Shown here: positions 34,838 through 51,100 of the stretch, piece by piece
How the letters are laid out: the number at the start of each line of letters is the position of its first letter
How positions within the stretch are numbered: the stretch's first letter is position 1
Source: Hydractinia symbiolongicarpus
Taxonomy: Eukaryota; Cnidaria; Hydrozoa; Anthoathecata; Hydractiniidae
NCBI RefSeq assembly: GCF_029227915.1
Contig: NC_079879.1
Coordinates: 20,228,501 to 20,292,500 of the forward strand
Length of the DNA: 64,000 bases
Direction: 5' to 3'
Notes under the pieces: generated by a model
The model's database searches: none
Seen by the model: the letters and a program-made list of their open reading frames with translations, nothing else
What the model was told of the DNA's origin: nothing
Translations under genes and position numbers: made by a program

Positions 34838-35409
34838 ACGAAACAAAATTTGTGCAGCCTTGTTTTTAAATATTTATTCAAAATTCTACAAATAACTTAG
34901 AAGAATAGGACTGAAATTTTTTGAAACCATTTCTTTCTTTTTAACTATGGTTGAAAACCTTCTGGTTGCGTGCTCACCTTTCTAGTACAGGCTCTCCACT
35001 TTCTTAATATTCGCTGCCCAAAAACTGCATTTGATGAGCGAGGTGAGGAGGGAGCGAAAACGGCAAAGTCGGCTTGCCGTATATTTATAATTGCTTACAG
35101 TTGGCTTCCGGATTAATATCGTTTTTAAAAGCAACAAACAACAAACAGGGCAGCTTATGCTGTTGTCCCCAGCGTAACAGTTGCACCTACAACACAACAT
35201 ATCGTGTCGAAGTTTAATTTAACTTCTATCCTCAAATTTTTTATGTACGGTGATATAGCTAGCTAGTGCTAGCAGCAAGGTGACTATACTCTGAACCCAA
35301 ATAATCCTCTATTTTCTTTTTTTAATAACGCCTTTTTTCGTCTGGTTGCTTTTCCATATTTTATTACAGAAAATTTAGCAAATAGTCCTGGTCAATAACA
35401 AAAAATAGG

Positions 35410-35444
35410 CCTTGCCAATAAGGAAGAATTCCTTATTGGCAAGG
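35410..35444. repeat. 35-bp inverted repeat with 16-bp perfect arms
   Basis: Arms 35410-35425 and 35429-35444 (CCTTGCCAATAAGGAA and its complement) surround GAA. This makes a strong hairpin. No T-run or gene end places it as a terminator. Confidence 0.9.
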
Positions 35445-37464
35445 TAATCCTGGTTAGTAGGTAAACAAGCTTTGTTGTACAACGTTGTGACGTAAACACT
35501 GCTAAAGGGTATAGACCATTTTCTGCTTGTTGTTTTGTTTTTACTTTGAAAACAATGATGGGCGGGCATGGCATGCATGCACTTTTGTGTAGCTAGGTAA
35601 TAAAAGCAGGACTCACACATGGTAAAATAGTTATTAATGAAGATTAAAGATTTTTTAGGTAGCATAAGATTCAAGAGGAACTAAAATTTAATTTTAACTA
35701 TAGCTATATAGCTATATCATATTCTTCATAGGAAACTATAATTTTAAGTGAATATTTCTTTTTTGGGGTGGAGTTCTTTGGTTACTATGGTCTGTTTATA
35801 TTTATATTTTCTACCTACAAAAATTCTTGCATGTGCAAAAAATCCGCGAACTATTTTAACTTTGTAAACATTGACAAGTCATTTATTATCTTTCCCTATT
35901 GCAAGGTCCTTATTGCATGAAAAGTCAGTCCTTATTATATTATACACAGATTGTAATTGGGAGATTGTATCCACTTTAGGGGATCAGAAGATTTTGTTGT
36001 TATAAACATTTTTTTAGTTTTGCAAATAGCATGGCAAAATAGCATGAGTTTTTTCACTTGCAATTCATATATAAAAAAACTTAAACCAATTGACCAAGCC
36101 AGTTAAATTTACTATTTAGTTGTGTCTGTGTGAATATTAAAAAAGTAATTTGCACAACACTTTACGACATTTCAGCTATTCAAGGACCATTTTTAAGTAC
36201 ACAAGTCATATATATAAAAATTACAATATGTTTATACTAGTCAATAAAGCCTGTTGAAAAATCCACTTAAGTAACAGAACAATGGAGAAAAGAACTATCA
36301 CTGGAATTTTTATGACATCAGCAAGGACCCGTTAATACACAAAAATTTTGGAATTTTGTTTACCCATTTCCTTTGTTGTGTAGGGCTTATTGGGGTTTTA
36401 AGAGCCCACTAATGAATAATTCTTTCTTTTCAGAAATTCCTTAACCCTTTCTTGCTACTGTGTAGAGCTTGAAAAAGCTGTTGAAAAAATGTATAGGATC
36501 ATGTTCTTTTCACAAAGGATTGCATAGATATTAAGGTTTGTATGTTCTTTGATGATGTAATCAACCCGTTAATTCTGAAACAAATTTGGTAACCCAGATT
36601 TGGTAAACTTACCCAATTTATTCCCAGGTTGTCCCTAGTTACTGATGTGGTGAAAATGACTGAGGTCACCACCCTGTTTTCAAGTTTTATATTTGGCATC
36701 AAAGTATTAAATGCGTTGTAATAATGGCTTTATTATAATTTCAAATAAGATGTTGATGTAACATTAATGTTATAAACATTGTGCCGTAAAGTCAAAATAT
36801 ATTACATTTGAGACATAACTTTTTCAGTGACTTTAAAGAAAATTTTGGCTACTTCAAAGGAAAATGAACACATCCACTATGCCTGTCACAGACACTTCGT
36901 TAATAATATAAAATGCAGAGCCCTTGAAGAACTGTCCTTAAAACAGAAAAAAATCGCCATTTCTACAACCAGATTCAACCCTAACCTTACAGCATGGAAG
37001 ATTCTTACCAAATGTGCTGGTTAGACGAGATCACAGTTAATATAATTTACCTAAGTATGGTAAAATTTAACTAATATAATTTACCTAAGTATGGTAAAAT
37101 AATAAAAACTTCTAGCTTAGGCACAGTGATAAAGACTTTTTATCTTGAAACACACTGTCCAGAAATGACTTAATGAATTGATCGATGAGGCTTCAGGGAT
37201 AGCAGATTTTTAACAGTATGTTTCTATGATCCTGCATTTTTCTGATCAGAAAATCGTAAGGGAATAGAAATTTCTGTAATTTTGATTATTTGTGAGTAAC
37301 TTTATGCATTTTTTTGGAGGATTTTGATTTAGGAAAACACATGCATTGTTTGTTTTGTGTGCTGCATTGATATTTTGCATGGTGCTATCAATCATGCCTA
37401 GATCATTTGCATATGTGACCTACTATAATATATATATAGTTAATTTAAATTATTAGAACATGTT

Positions 37465-38321
37465 TTAAAGGAAATCCGAGGTATAAAGTGATGTTGGACT
37501 TATATTATAGAGCTTAAAAAGTTGGTTAACAAGTTTTTTTTTAATTTTTTAAAAAGCTCTTTTCGTTCTCAAGATATTCACATTTAAAGAATTTCAGATT
37601 TAATTATGCTGCATGAATTATGATGTCATATTTCAGTAATAACAAATTTAGACATTTTCTTTCATCGGTAATTTTAGACCTGTTAAGGGGTGTGCATTCA
37701 AACTTTATGAAGCAGGCCATTTCTTGAATAAAACTATGCCAGAGCTACAAAAAGCACCCGTTAAAAAAATTACGAGTGCCATGGTGTGTGAAAAATCGCA
37801 CTCGTAAGCAAAATTTACAAGTGCGATGTGAATATCTGCAAGTGTGATTCACACTTAACTTTTTTTGTTTACCACAACGTTATATGTTATTTAAGCTGTA
37901 TAGAAATAAAGTCTTGCAATAAATAAATGATTAAAAGAAATATAAAAGGAAAATGTTGAGTTGTGCACTCTCATTGTGTATGAATAAAACAGTTTTTTTT
38001 TAATATTTATTTTTGAAGGGCATAAAGATGAATATTCACGTCATACTCTTCTTGTGTACGAACAATTATATTTGTGGGCCACCAAGAAGGTGTTTTCTTC
38101 AGCCACCTGGTGGTGAAAATATAAAAATACATTTCAATTATTGCACATCTTTTTTTCTGCTTTCTATCATAATTCATGCAGCATAATTAAATCTGAAATT
38201 CTTTAAATGTGAATATCTTGAGAACGAAAAGAGCTTCTTAAAAAATTTAAGACTTGTTAGCTAACTTTTTAAGCTCTATAATATAAGTCCAACATCATTT
38301 TATACCTCGGGTTCCCTTTAA
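37465..38321. mobile_element. TTAA MITE family member with different interior
   Basis: Both ends match the 6323-6850 element (left AGGAAATCCGAGGTATAAAG, right TTTTATACCTCGGGTTCCCT) and TTAA flanks both. The middle (about 37720-38160) is unrelated to the other copies, so it is either a longer relative or a copy carrying an insertion. It ends about 125 bp before the ICAD-like start codon. Confidence 0.75.
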
Positions 38322-38444
38322 TACAAATAATCTTTTGTTATACACAATGGCAAGTACTTTTTAATTATAATCAGAGTGAAAAATTGAAATAAGGTCAGGA
38401 AGATATTTGAGCTTTTAGTTTAATTTTTTTGTTTACCTTTTAGA

Positions 38445-39074
38445 ATGGAAGTTCACCAAATAAGTTATAAAGCAAGACCTTTTAAAGTTGCATTGAAAGA
38501 CAGGAAATTTAAAGGTATTGTAGCGGTCAATCTGAAAGACTTAAAATTAAAGTCGCTAAAGAGTCTAGGTTTGGAAATTCTACCAGAAAATATTAATGTA
38601 CTTCTATCTGAAGATGATACATGGATAGATGACGAGGAATATTTTGCTACACTGCCGGATAACACTAAACTTATTATCCAGGATATAAATTCTGAAAAAG
38701 AAATTGATGTTGTTGATGCTGCTAATGAACAATCAGAAAGTCAAGAAATAATGATGTCACCAACTAATAAACACTTGTCTGATGTACTTCGCAGTAAGTT
38801 AACATCATCCAATATGGTTGACTGCATTACGTCATTTTTGACAATGTCTAATGAAGAACTAGAGAGTTTACTTTCATGTGATGCCAACACACTTTCTTTG
38901 AAATTAGACTGTGACGAAGATGTATGTGAAGTCTATATTGATAATGCTAATAAAGAATTACTCAGAAGACAAGAACTCACAGAAGCTAAACAATTGTTAA
39001 CAATGTTTGAAAGAGCAAAAAAGTTTGATGCTGCAGATGGTGTGAAGCGTAAAAAATCATCAAGAAAAGTTTAA
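38445..39074 (+). CDS. DFFA: ICAD/DFF45-like protein with CIDE-N domain
   Basis: Single coding exon, 209 aa. The ATG lies 1 nt after a TTTACCTTTTAG acceptor, so a 5'-untranslated exon is likely. Residues about 9-80 are a CIDE-N domain: RPFKVALKDRKFKGIVA, a central LLSEDDTWIDDEEYF and LPDNTKLIIQ match the DFF45/DFF40/CIDE pattern (human DFFA: LAEDGTIVDDDDYF, LPSNTKF). Two DxxD caspase-type sites are visible, DVVD at 88-91 right after the CIDE-N domain and DAAD at 195-198. A basic tail, KRKKSSRK, follows. Residues ~115-190 are helical, consistent with the inhibitor's C-terminal domain. ICAD binds and chaperones the apoptotic nuclease CAD and releases it when caspase-3 cuts two DxxD sites. The protein is shorter than human ICAD-L (331 aa). 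No CAD (DFFB) gene is in the window. Confidence 0.82.
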   Translation: MEVHQISYKARPFKVALKDRKFKGIVAVNLKDLKLKSLKSLGLEILPENINVLLSEDDTWIDDEEYFATLPDNTKLIIQDINSEKEIDVVDAANEQSESQEIMMSPTNKHLSDVLRSKLTSSNMVDCITSFLTMSNEELESLLSCDANTLSLKLDCDEDVCEVYIDNANKELLRRQELTEAKQLLTMFERAKKFDAADGVKRKKSSRKV

Positions 39075-40545
39075 ACAAGTTAATAATTTTATTAGCATAT
39101 TTTTATTACACATTGTTCAGTCTTTCCAATTTTACATAAGACATTTTTCTAATTATTAAAGGCTGTACTTTATATGCATACATACTATATATACATATAA
39201 ATATATAGATTTCTATCTGTTCTTGCAAAATAATTAAATACAATTTAAGGTTTGCTTGGATGCTTATCATTGTTATTGAATTTTATAGTTGTGTGAAAGG
39301 TTTAGTTTGTTAGTTTACTTTGCAAGAAAAATCAATACACTTAGGTGAAGGCAATTTAATTATTTATTTAACGGGCCCAACCGACCAATTAAAAAAAATT
39401 GCATAAAGAAATATGAATAAAAATGTATTGCCCCACTTTCCTTTTCTTTATCTTTTTTTTGTTTAGAGGCTTTAATGTTTTTCCTATGTTTATTATTTGT
39501 TTATTTGTGTTGACTTTCGATTAGATCATCAAGGTGACAATGGGTTGCCGCCTTTAGCAAATCTTCTCACTCCAGGATTCCAGCCTGAAATGAACGTAAA
39601 GGGCACAGCTAACACTCTTTCAGGGTCCACAATACCGTTTGATGTAAGAGTTGTGTACGGATCATCAGGGATCAATGACAGGAAATTATTCAGCTGATTT
39701 TTGATATAACATGAGTACAATAATTTCCGTCTGCCAACCCTATATTTTTTTTATAATTATTTTTATTCTGCCAGATCTATAGCCCAAAAGAATAATCTTC
39801 ACTGCCTGTAGAACAATTTAATAAATTGCATTTACCTTAGGGTAAAAAAATACCCTAATGAATCGTTCACATCATTTTCTAAGCGCCCTTCTCTCTAATA
39901 AGCCCCAAGGTAATTTCCTTAAGGGTAGATAAACAACCACTTATAAGGTCCCCCTTAATTATTCTCCCAGCCTATATGGGCACCTAATCGAAGACTGCCT
40001 TAAGAAACTGAACACTTATTTGAATTTTACTCTCTTATTAGGAAAAAGAAATGCATCTTATGTTGTAAACATCTTATCTGCCGATGATGTTGATGTTGAA
40101 ACTAAAAAAATATAGAAAGACATTTTGTTACTTTTTTTGTTCATATTTTTCAGAGAACAATAGAAATGAAAATTACTGTCATCTTTGATTCTACAAAAGT
40201 GCCCAGCACTTATGAAGTATATCAAAGAAATATCATTGTCAAGCCAATTAACCATACAGTATGGAATTTCAGAACAGTAATGTTTTTTAAAAGTTGAGCA
40301 CTTGTTCAGATCGTTATGGTATTTTGTTTTAATTATTTGCTCTTTGATAATTCAGTTTTATTGTTTTGTTGAAGATTCAGTTCTATTGTTTTAAAGTATT
40401 TATGCATAATATGACCATAAACTTATAACAACCTTTTTTATAGAGAAATTAATGAATTGATCTGGATTTTTAAGACAATCGTTGCGGAAAAATAATTCTG
40501 ATCATTTGGTGTGAAGTAAATAACAATCAGTTTAGAAACATCTAA
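39075..40545. other. Intergenic region between ICAD-like and ATMIN genes
   Basis: A possible poly(A) variant ATTAAA lies at 39155-39160, about 80 bp after the ICAD-like stop. At 39520-39700 there is a small GC-richer patch open in frames on both strands. I cannot assign it, and it may be a decayed element. The rest is AT-rich. Confidence 0.55.
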
Positions 40546-44371
<3,826 letters not shown>

Positions 44372-45128
44372 AATAGAAAAAAAAATTTAAATTCAAATCA
44401 CAAATAACAGAGTAAGAATGAGAGAATATAAAATGAAGTTTGAATAAAATGATGTTGTTGTTGTTGTCGTTGTTATATGTTCTGCTATTATTTATTTGAA
44501 TTTCTAATGACTGAAATTTTTAAAAACAATATGGGTTTTAAAAATGTCTGGAAAGTTTTAATCTTTTAACAATTATTTTAGGACAATGGGAAATGTCAAT
44601 TTTTTGTATGTTTTTTCAAAATGCAAATCAACTTTGTATACCGTTATTTCCTTGGCTTATGTGGATCAAAGATTTATCACTTTTGGTTTTTCTTTGGGGA
44701 AATGTGATTAACTAACTTTGGAAAAATTTGGAACTTATTGCATGCATGGTGACAATCAAACTATTTTATCACAACATTTTTGACATGTTAATTATTTAAT
44801 GTCAAATATACATTGCCAAAATTAAGCTTATGCCTCAAGAACATTTCTTCTTGTCTGCTTATTTTGTGAATAAAAAAGGTTATATAAGTGCACCATTTGC
44901 GTGCATGACAAAGGGTTAATGTGCACTTTAAGTTATGTAGCGTGGACGAAACCTTGTGTGCATAAAATCTTAACTCACAAGGCTCTGACAGTAAAAAATT
45001 TAGGAAAATAAGATTCCCCAACTACGCATAATTCATGTCTAATCCACTATTTTGTTTATGTTGGGTTACATTTAATTTATTTTTCTGATTATATCATATG
45101 CTAACACTTGTAGTGGAAATGACATTTT
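44372..45128. other. Short intergenic region between ATMIN and CEP83
   Basis: About 750 bp between tandem same-strand genes. It holds the ATMIN poly(A) signal and presumably the CEP83 promoter. No coding signal. Confidence 0.6.
44443..44448 (+). terminator. Poly(A) signal for ATMIN
   Basis: Canonical AATAAA about 70 bp after the stop, followed by a GTTGTTGTTG-rich downstream stretch that fits a GU-rich element. Confidence 0.65.
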
Positions 45129-48100
45129 ATGGTTTCAGAAAAAAATATTAATATGGATACTTCAATAGCAGCATACAATCATGCTGAAACAATTCAAAAG
45201 TTGGAACGATTAAATCAATTGGAAACAGTAACAGCAGAACAACGTATTCGAATTGAGAAATACCGAACTATGTATGAAACATTAAAAGCAGAAAGCGAAC
45301 AGCTACAAGATGTAAGAAATATTTTTAGAATTGTTATGTATATATACAGAATTTTTCTGATTAAGCGTAACATCTAAGTAGCAAAGTAGCAAATGCTAAG
45401 TAAGTGGCAGGGATGTCAATATTATCAAATATCCCGTTCCTTTTTGCATTTTTCTGTTTCTTACAGAGCCCAGTGTGTGTTTCTTATATATGAGTAGTTG
45501 TTGGGCTGAACCTTGTGCCTTGGGATACTAAGACAAGTGATTTGCTAACTGATATGACCTGTCTAAAAGCTAGATAGTTAGGGAATTTGCCCAAAAACTA
45601 TTACTCTGTAAAATGTGGGATTGGTGGCTATAAATAAGAATCTTCTAAAAATTAGTATAACATAGTAGGGCGAGTTGACTTTATTTATTTTTTTATTTTC
45701 TTGTCTATAGGATAAACAAAAACAAGAGAGTGACATGCTTTTGATGAGGGAAGAAATGAAGGCTCTGCATAACAGATGTCAAGAACTTGTTGGGCAAGCT
45801 CGTGGAGAACGTGATGCAAAAATCGATGAATGCGAGGAGCTTCGAATGAAAGTATATCAATTTAAGATTTGCATATTTTTTTGCTAACATAAAAAGTTTT
45901 GGTAGTTTTTAAAGTACAAGGATTTTTCTGTATCTAATAACACCTTCAATGGTCAAGTTCAGTCTTAATTGCTGTTATGTAAAAAACTGCTGCTGCTATG
46001 CTTAAGCTGTTCAGGTCCATCAATACACTCTTCTTTACTCTTAATACGTCTGCAAGAAGTCATCGTGAGCTTTCTTTGTGTCAACAATATGAGACGGATT
46101 AACAATGCAGGCAACTCTGCTGTAAGCAATTTTACACTGCCATGTTTGCAAGTTAATTTCAGTACCTGATATTAATATGGAAATTTGGTACTTAGGCACT
46201 CCTGAAATTCAGACAATAGAAGCAGTGCATAGAGAGAAAGGGGTATAACCAGTAATTGATTTCAAAATTATCGGTTAGGTCTTACATGTAAAACAATTAA
46301 ACAGAAAACCTTTAGCATGTAATTCTAAATTCATTATACATTAGAATATAAATAGCATACTAAAAAATATCAATAACTGTTTTAGGGTCATGTCAGAAAT
46401 TTATATTTTACAGAATCAAAATACTGTGTGAATTCTACGTTTTTTAGTATCTAAGATTTTTCAACTATAGGTTTTAACTCCACAGCAGATTGAAGTTATG
46501 AAAATTAAAATGCAAGAAGAAGTAGATACACCCTACAAACAGGTAATGAAAGTTGTTTGTTTTTTGTCTCATTAAAATTATGGTTGAAAATTTTTCTTAT
46601 GATTCATTTATTTTATTTTTCAGAAAATAGAAGCTCTAGAAACAGAAGTGGATAAATACCGGAATGAGTTTAACCGATTACGATATGATTATTCATTTTT
46701 AAAATCTGAATATGAACATGAATTGGTGAGTTTTGAATAAGTAAAATTATTAAACATATACATCTAGCTGTGATTCTAATGAATGTATTTCGGGTTGATT
46801 ATAGGCACAAAAGAATACAATGATGGATGAAATCCACGGAAAGTTTGAACTGGAAGTAAGATTACTTTTCCTGGGTTTTTTTTATGCCATTTTTTCTATC
46901 AGTAAGCAAGTTTTTTTGTTTGCAAACTTTTTGTTTACCTTTTATTGAAATATATTTTTGTTGTCAAATTCTGTTAAAATAATTTATTTATAATTTTTTT
47001 CATGTTACGGGCTTTAATTTATATTTTCCATATTCTTCATTAGAAAGAAACCTTAAATAAACAAATTAAATCATTAAATGAGAAAAACAACCAAGATTCT
47101 GGAGATGTATATAAAGTGAGGATGCTGCAAAAGGAGAACACACAGGTACCAAGATGGTATTTTAACAGTTTCTTATCTTTTTTTAACACTAGTGGCCATT
47201 TGTAGAACTTTTTGGACCCATCCCTTTCAGTGACTATGTAAAAAAGAAGTTGTGATATTTTTGTTAAAAATTTTTTGTGGACTTTTAATTTTTTAAATAT
47301 CCTTTCCTTGGGACTGTTAGGCCAAGAAACGTTGTTTCTCTGTTTTGTGTGTCTCATTCACATAGCTTTTTGAACTTGTTGGTTGATTTTATGCTTGAAA
47401 CTCTGCATTTCTGTTCTGCTAATAATTTTTCATTTCATCTATATTATAATGCCCGTATACATCTGTCCGTCTGTCCGTCTGTCTGTCTGTCACGCAAAAT
47501 AGTAGCTTAGCTGGGATAGGCTAACCCGTGGATTTTTCCACGGGCTAACGACTAGTCATTAAAAAAATTACCCAATAATCGTTTGTTTAAATTTATGCTT
47601 TTTTGTTGTTGATGGTGGTAAATATTTAAAGTATTTTTCAAAGGACAGTTTTACTCCCGTTTTAAAAGAAGAAGAAAACAATTTAAAACACTGGCTTTAG
47701 ATTTTTTGGTTCATAAAATGCAGGAACGTTTGCATATTTCAGCAGAATAAAACATACTGCGCATTCTGTTTTCAAGGCTATCATACGAAACAGATAAACA
47801 CCTTGCCTGTGCCTTAATAAACAACATTACGAAAAGAAACTAAAAAATCATCTTTAACAAACAAACAATCTATCTATAATATAATACCTCTATACGTCTG
47901 TCTGTCTGTCACACAAAATGGTACAGCAAGTGGTGAGACTCGCCCAAAGCGGTATAAAAAGAACAGGGGAACCTGTGGGTGGGCCACTGACTAGTTATTA
48001 TAAATTACTATTTATTTATTATTATTTTTCCTCCAACCTCCTATATCTCGTGATAGTGCATAATTACTTTCTGAATTGTTTAGTTGAATTTAAGAGTAAA

Positions 48101-51100
48101 AAGTCTGCTAACTGAACTTGAAGAATTAAGAGATCAGAAAGAGACAGCAAATCTGCAAACAGATCAGGTAATTTTGTGACGTTTTTGTACTTTTCATACT
48201 ATTTTTATCTTACTGTTTCATAACTTGCCTTGCATTAGTTATACAAATCAACAACCTCTCAATTCCACATCTGAATTTATCAAGTTAATACATATGTCTT
48301 GAATTTATCTCCAAAACATTTTCCGGAAGTAATTTTTTTCAAGTTATGATTTCTCCTTCAGTAACAAGAAACAATGTATAGCCAATTAAATGTCTCAAAA
48401 TGTTTTGTCACATTAAACCAACACACATGTGGCCTTCTCCTGTTTGTTTCTTTGCGTTGGGGAAATCAGCTACGCCAAAAAACAAACAAGAAAAACTTAT
48501 GATTCTCTTAAGCAACTTCTGTTTTAGGCTTCGCGATTGCAGGCTAGACAATTATCTGAACTGACAATACAGTGCAAGTCCCTAGAAGTAATATATACTT
48601 TTTTTTGTTTTATTTGTTTATTTGTTTGTTTCCATTTATTTAGTTATTTTTATTTAGGCAGAAAAAGAGACATTAAAATTACAATTAGACAGAATACAGA
48701 AAGAAATCAACAATTCAATCAAAGAACAGGTAGTTATTATGTTACCTGAAAATTTTTAAATAATAATAAAATCATACAGTGTGTTCACTCTCTCAAGAAT
48801 GTCAAGAATTTTAAAAAATATAAACTAAATGTCACAATGTCAGTTTTCATCTTCAGCTTGTGAATTTGTTTTGTCCTTTGTTCCTTTTTTTTATGTATAT
48901 TGCATTTTTCTTCTTCCTTTAAGCCAGCTAGCTCATCAGTTTTTTCTGTGGGAAAAAATGGAGAAAAAAATTTAAAAATTTCAGGAATGTCAGGAAAATC
49001 GAGGTCAATTTTTAAATGGATACCCTGTCATATAAAGTCTAACAGTCTGGCCAAAAATTAACTTCTCTATGCAACCACAAAAGTGTGATATTATTTGGTA
49101 TCATAACTTTTGTCAAAAATAATATACTGGTAATGTCGTTATATACCATTTTAATTTGAAATATTCCTGTGCTACTAGCCAGACATTGAATCAATTAGGT
49201 TTCTCTTTCAACAATGCTTAACAATTTTCGTACTCATTACCTGAAGGAAAGAAATTATTTGCGGAAGAAATTTGTGCGAAACTTTTTTTTGCAGAATTAA
49301 TTTTTGTGGATTTTGCCCAATTCCGCAAAAATCAATTCCACAGAAGTTCATCCGCAAAAATAAATTCCCCAAATTTTATAAAATACTTAATGATTGACTT
49401 AATGATCTGTTGACTGGTATTTTCAGTGACGATATTTTTTTTTTTTGATTTTTTGATAAAAAATTAGAGAGATGTTTTTCATACACTTAGGTACTAAATT
49501 AGGATTTTCCTGAATTTCCATTTACCAAATTTATTCCGTAATATCTCTTTTGAGGTCGCTATCCGCAAAAATTTATTCCGCAAAATATGCCATTTTTGGG
49601 CCACTCATTCGCAAAAATAAATTCCGTTCAAATTTCTTCCGCAAATAATTTCTTTCCTTAAGGTAGTCTGCATTTCTGCCCCTGTGTTGGTGTTTTATAC
49701 GTCTGTTTTATTACGTAGTTGCACAATACACATCGTCATTTTTATTTATTTTATTTCAAATCTTGTCTGTCATTTTCAAGAGCACTTTATTCAAGGCATT
49801 AACCATATAGAATGTAAAACTCATTTTATATTTATTTAAAAATCTACAGAGCTTAAGGGCAAACAACAGATTCATGTGATCTTCAACCAATTCTTTTACA
49901 TCATTATCCCAACTTAGGGTATTTGATTTTATCTAGTAGTAATTTTCCCTTGGATCTTTTCTAGCATATGTATGCTGTATTTTTTCATCAACATTGCACT
50001 TTTTTTTACTCCTGCAGTATGCGCTCCTTTAATAAAAAAAACAGGGGACTTCTGCATTAGTATAATCTTTCTCATTTTTTCAATAGTTTTCAAAAATTAT
50101 TTCTGTTGAGAAAATGCTCAATTCCAACAAAATTGAAGTAGAGAGATGTTGAAATTCAATGTATTTGAAAATAAGATAAAAGTACCGCGTGAAACTGACA
50201 GTTATGTACTTTCAACTTATTTTCAATTACATTCAATTTATCAATACTCACATTTTGAATTTATTCCAGCACGTAAGATTTTATCCAATCCTGTGATTTT
50301 TATTGTGCACGTTTTTTCAATAGGATACTTTAAGTACAGATCTCCATCGATTGGAAAAAGAAAATCTGCAGCTAAAAAGGTAATTAAATATACAGTTAAT
50401 CTGAACCTTAATCTTAACCCTGGTGAAAATTCGAATGGATTTTAATTGTTTGGATAACACCATCTATGTACCATCTAAACGCAAAGTTTTTCGAGAAATT
50501 TGTTTAATCATTGGTGGCATTGTGTAATGAATGGTGAAGGATACGTTCATGTTGAAAGACTTTTTCGTGATGTTATGAACCCCTTGCTTTTAAAGTAGTA
50601 GGATGACTCAGCTTCAGGAATTTCAATGAGCTCTCGTTTCATGTGCAGAAGGAGATGTCAATTTTACTTTTCTTTTACCCACTGTCATGTGTCAATCAAG
50701 AAAACATGCGGGGTGCATAAATAATAATAAAAAAGATCAAAAAATACATAATTTGAAGGCGTACTTTTTCTATTACCCAAAAAACCACCACAGGGATTTA
50801 AAGTTGATGAAATTTGTTGTCACAGTATAGTTGTAAGTGCAAGGACTGCACCATTTACCTTAAGGTTTTTCAAACCAACTGATTAAGTACTGTATATCTT
50901 ATGTATATGTTTTAGTCAAATTGAAGAAATCTCACATAATAACAAAATGGAACTAAATAATACAAAACTGACGTAAGTATCAAACTCCAAACGATCTGCT
51001 AAAATATTAACTTATCTCAAATGCACTTGATATTTGCACATCGTAATGTTTTCTTTGCAGTACACGTTGTTACCACGCATCCTGCTTTGATAAACCTGTA

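Larger units (their letters stand above)
32143..38444. other. Intergenic region rich in small inverted-repeat elements
   Basis: This is the divergent interval between the ZDHHC gene and the ICAD-like gene. It holds the elements listed at 34127-34434, 34440-34680, 34688-34837, 35410-35444 and 37465-38321, a Helitron-like terminus at about 36237, and a 32-bp direct duplication at about 37035-37100. An open frame at 36827-37024 follows a possible acceptor, but I cannot assign it. I see no supported gene. Confidence 0.6.

Noticed and set aside
35410-35444. Rho-independent terminator-like hairpin
   Set aside because: The host is a eukaryote, there is no T-run and no gene ends nearby. Listed only as an inverted repeat.
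36827-37024. 65-codon frame after a TTTTTCAG acceptor-like site
   Set aside because: Contains CHRHF and basic segments, but no family match and no companion exons. Too weak to call a gene.
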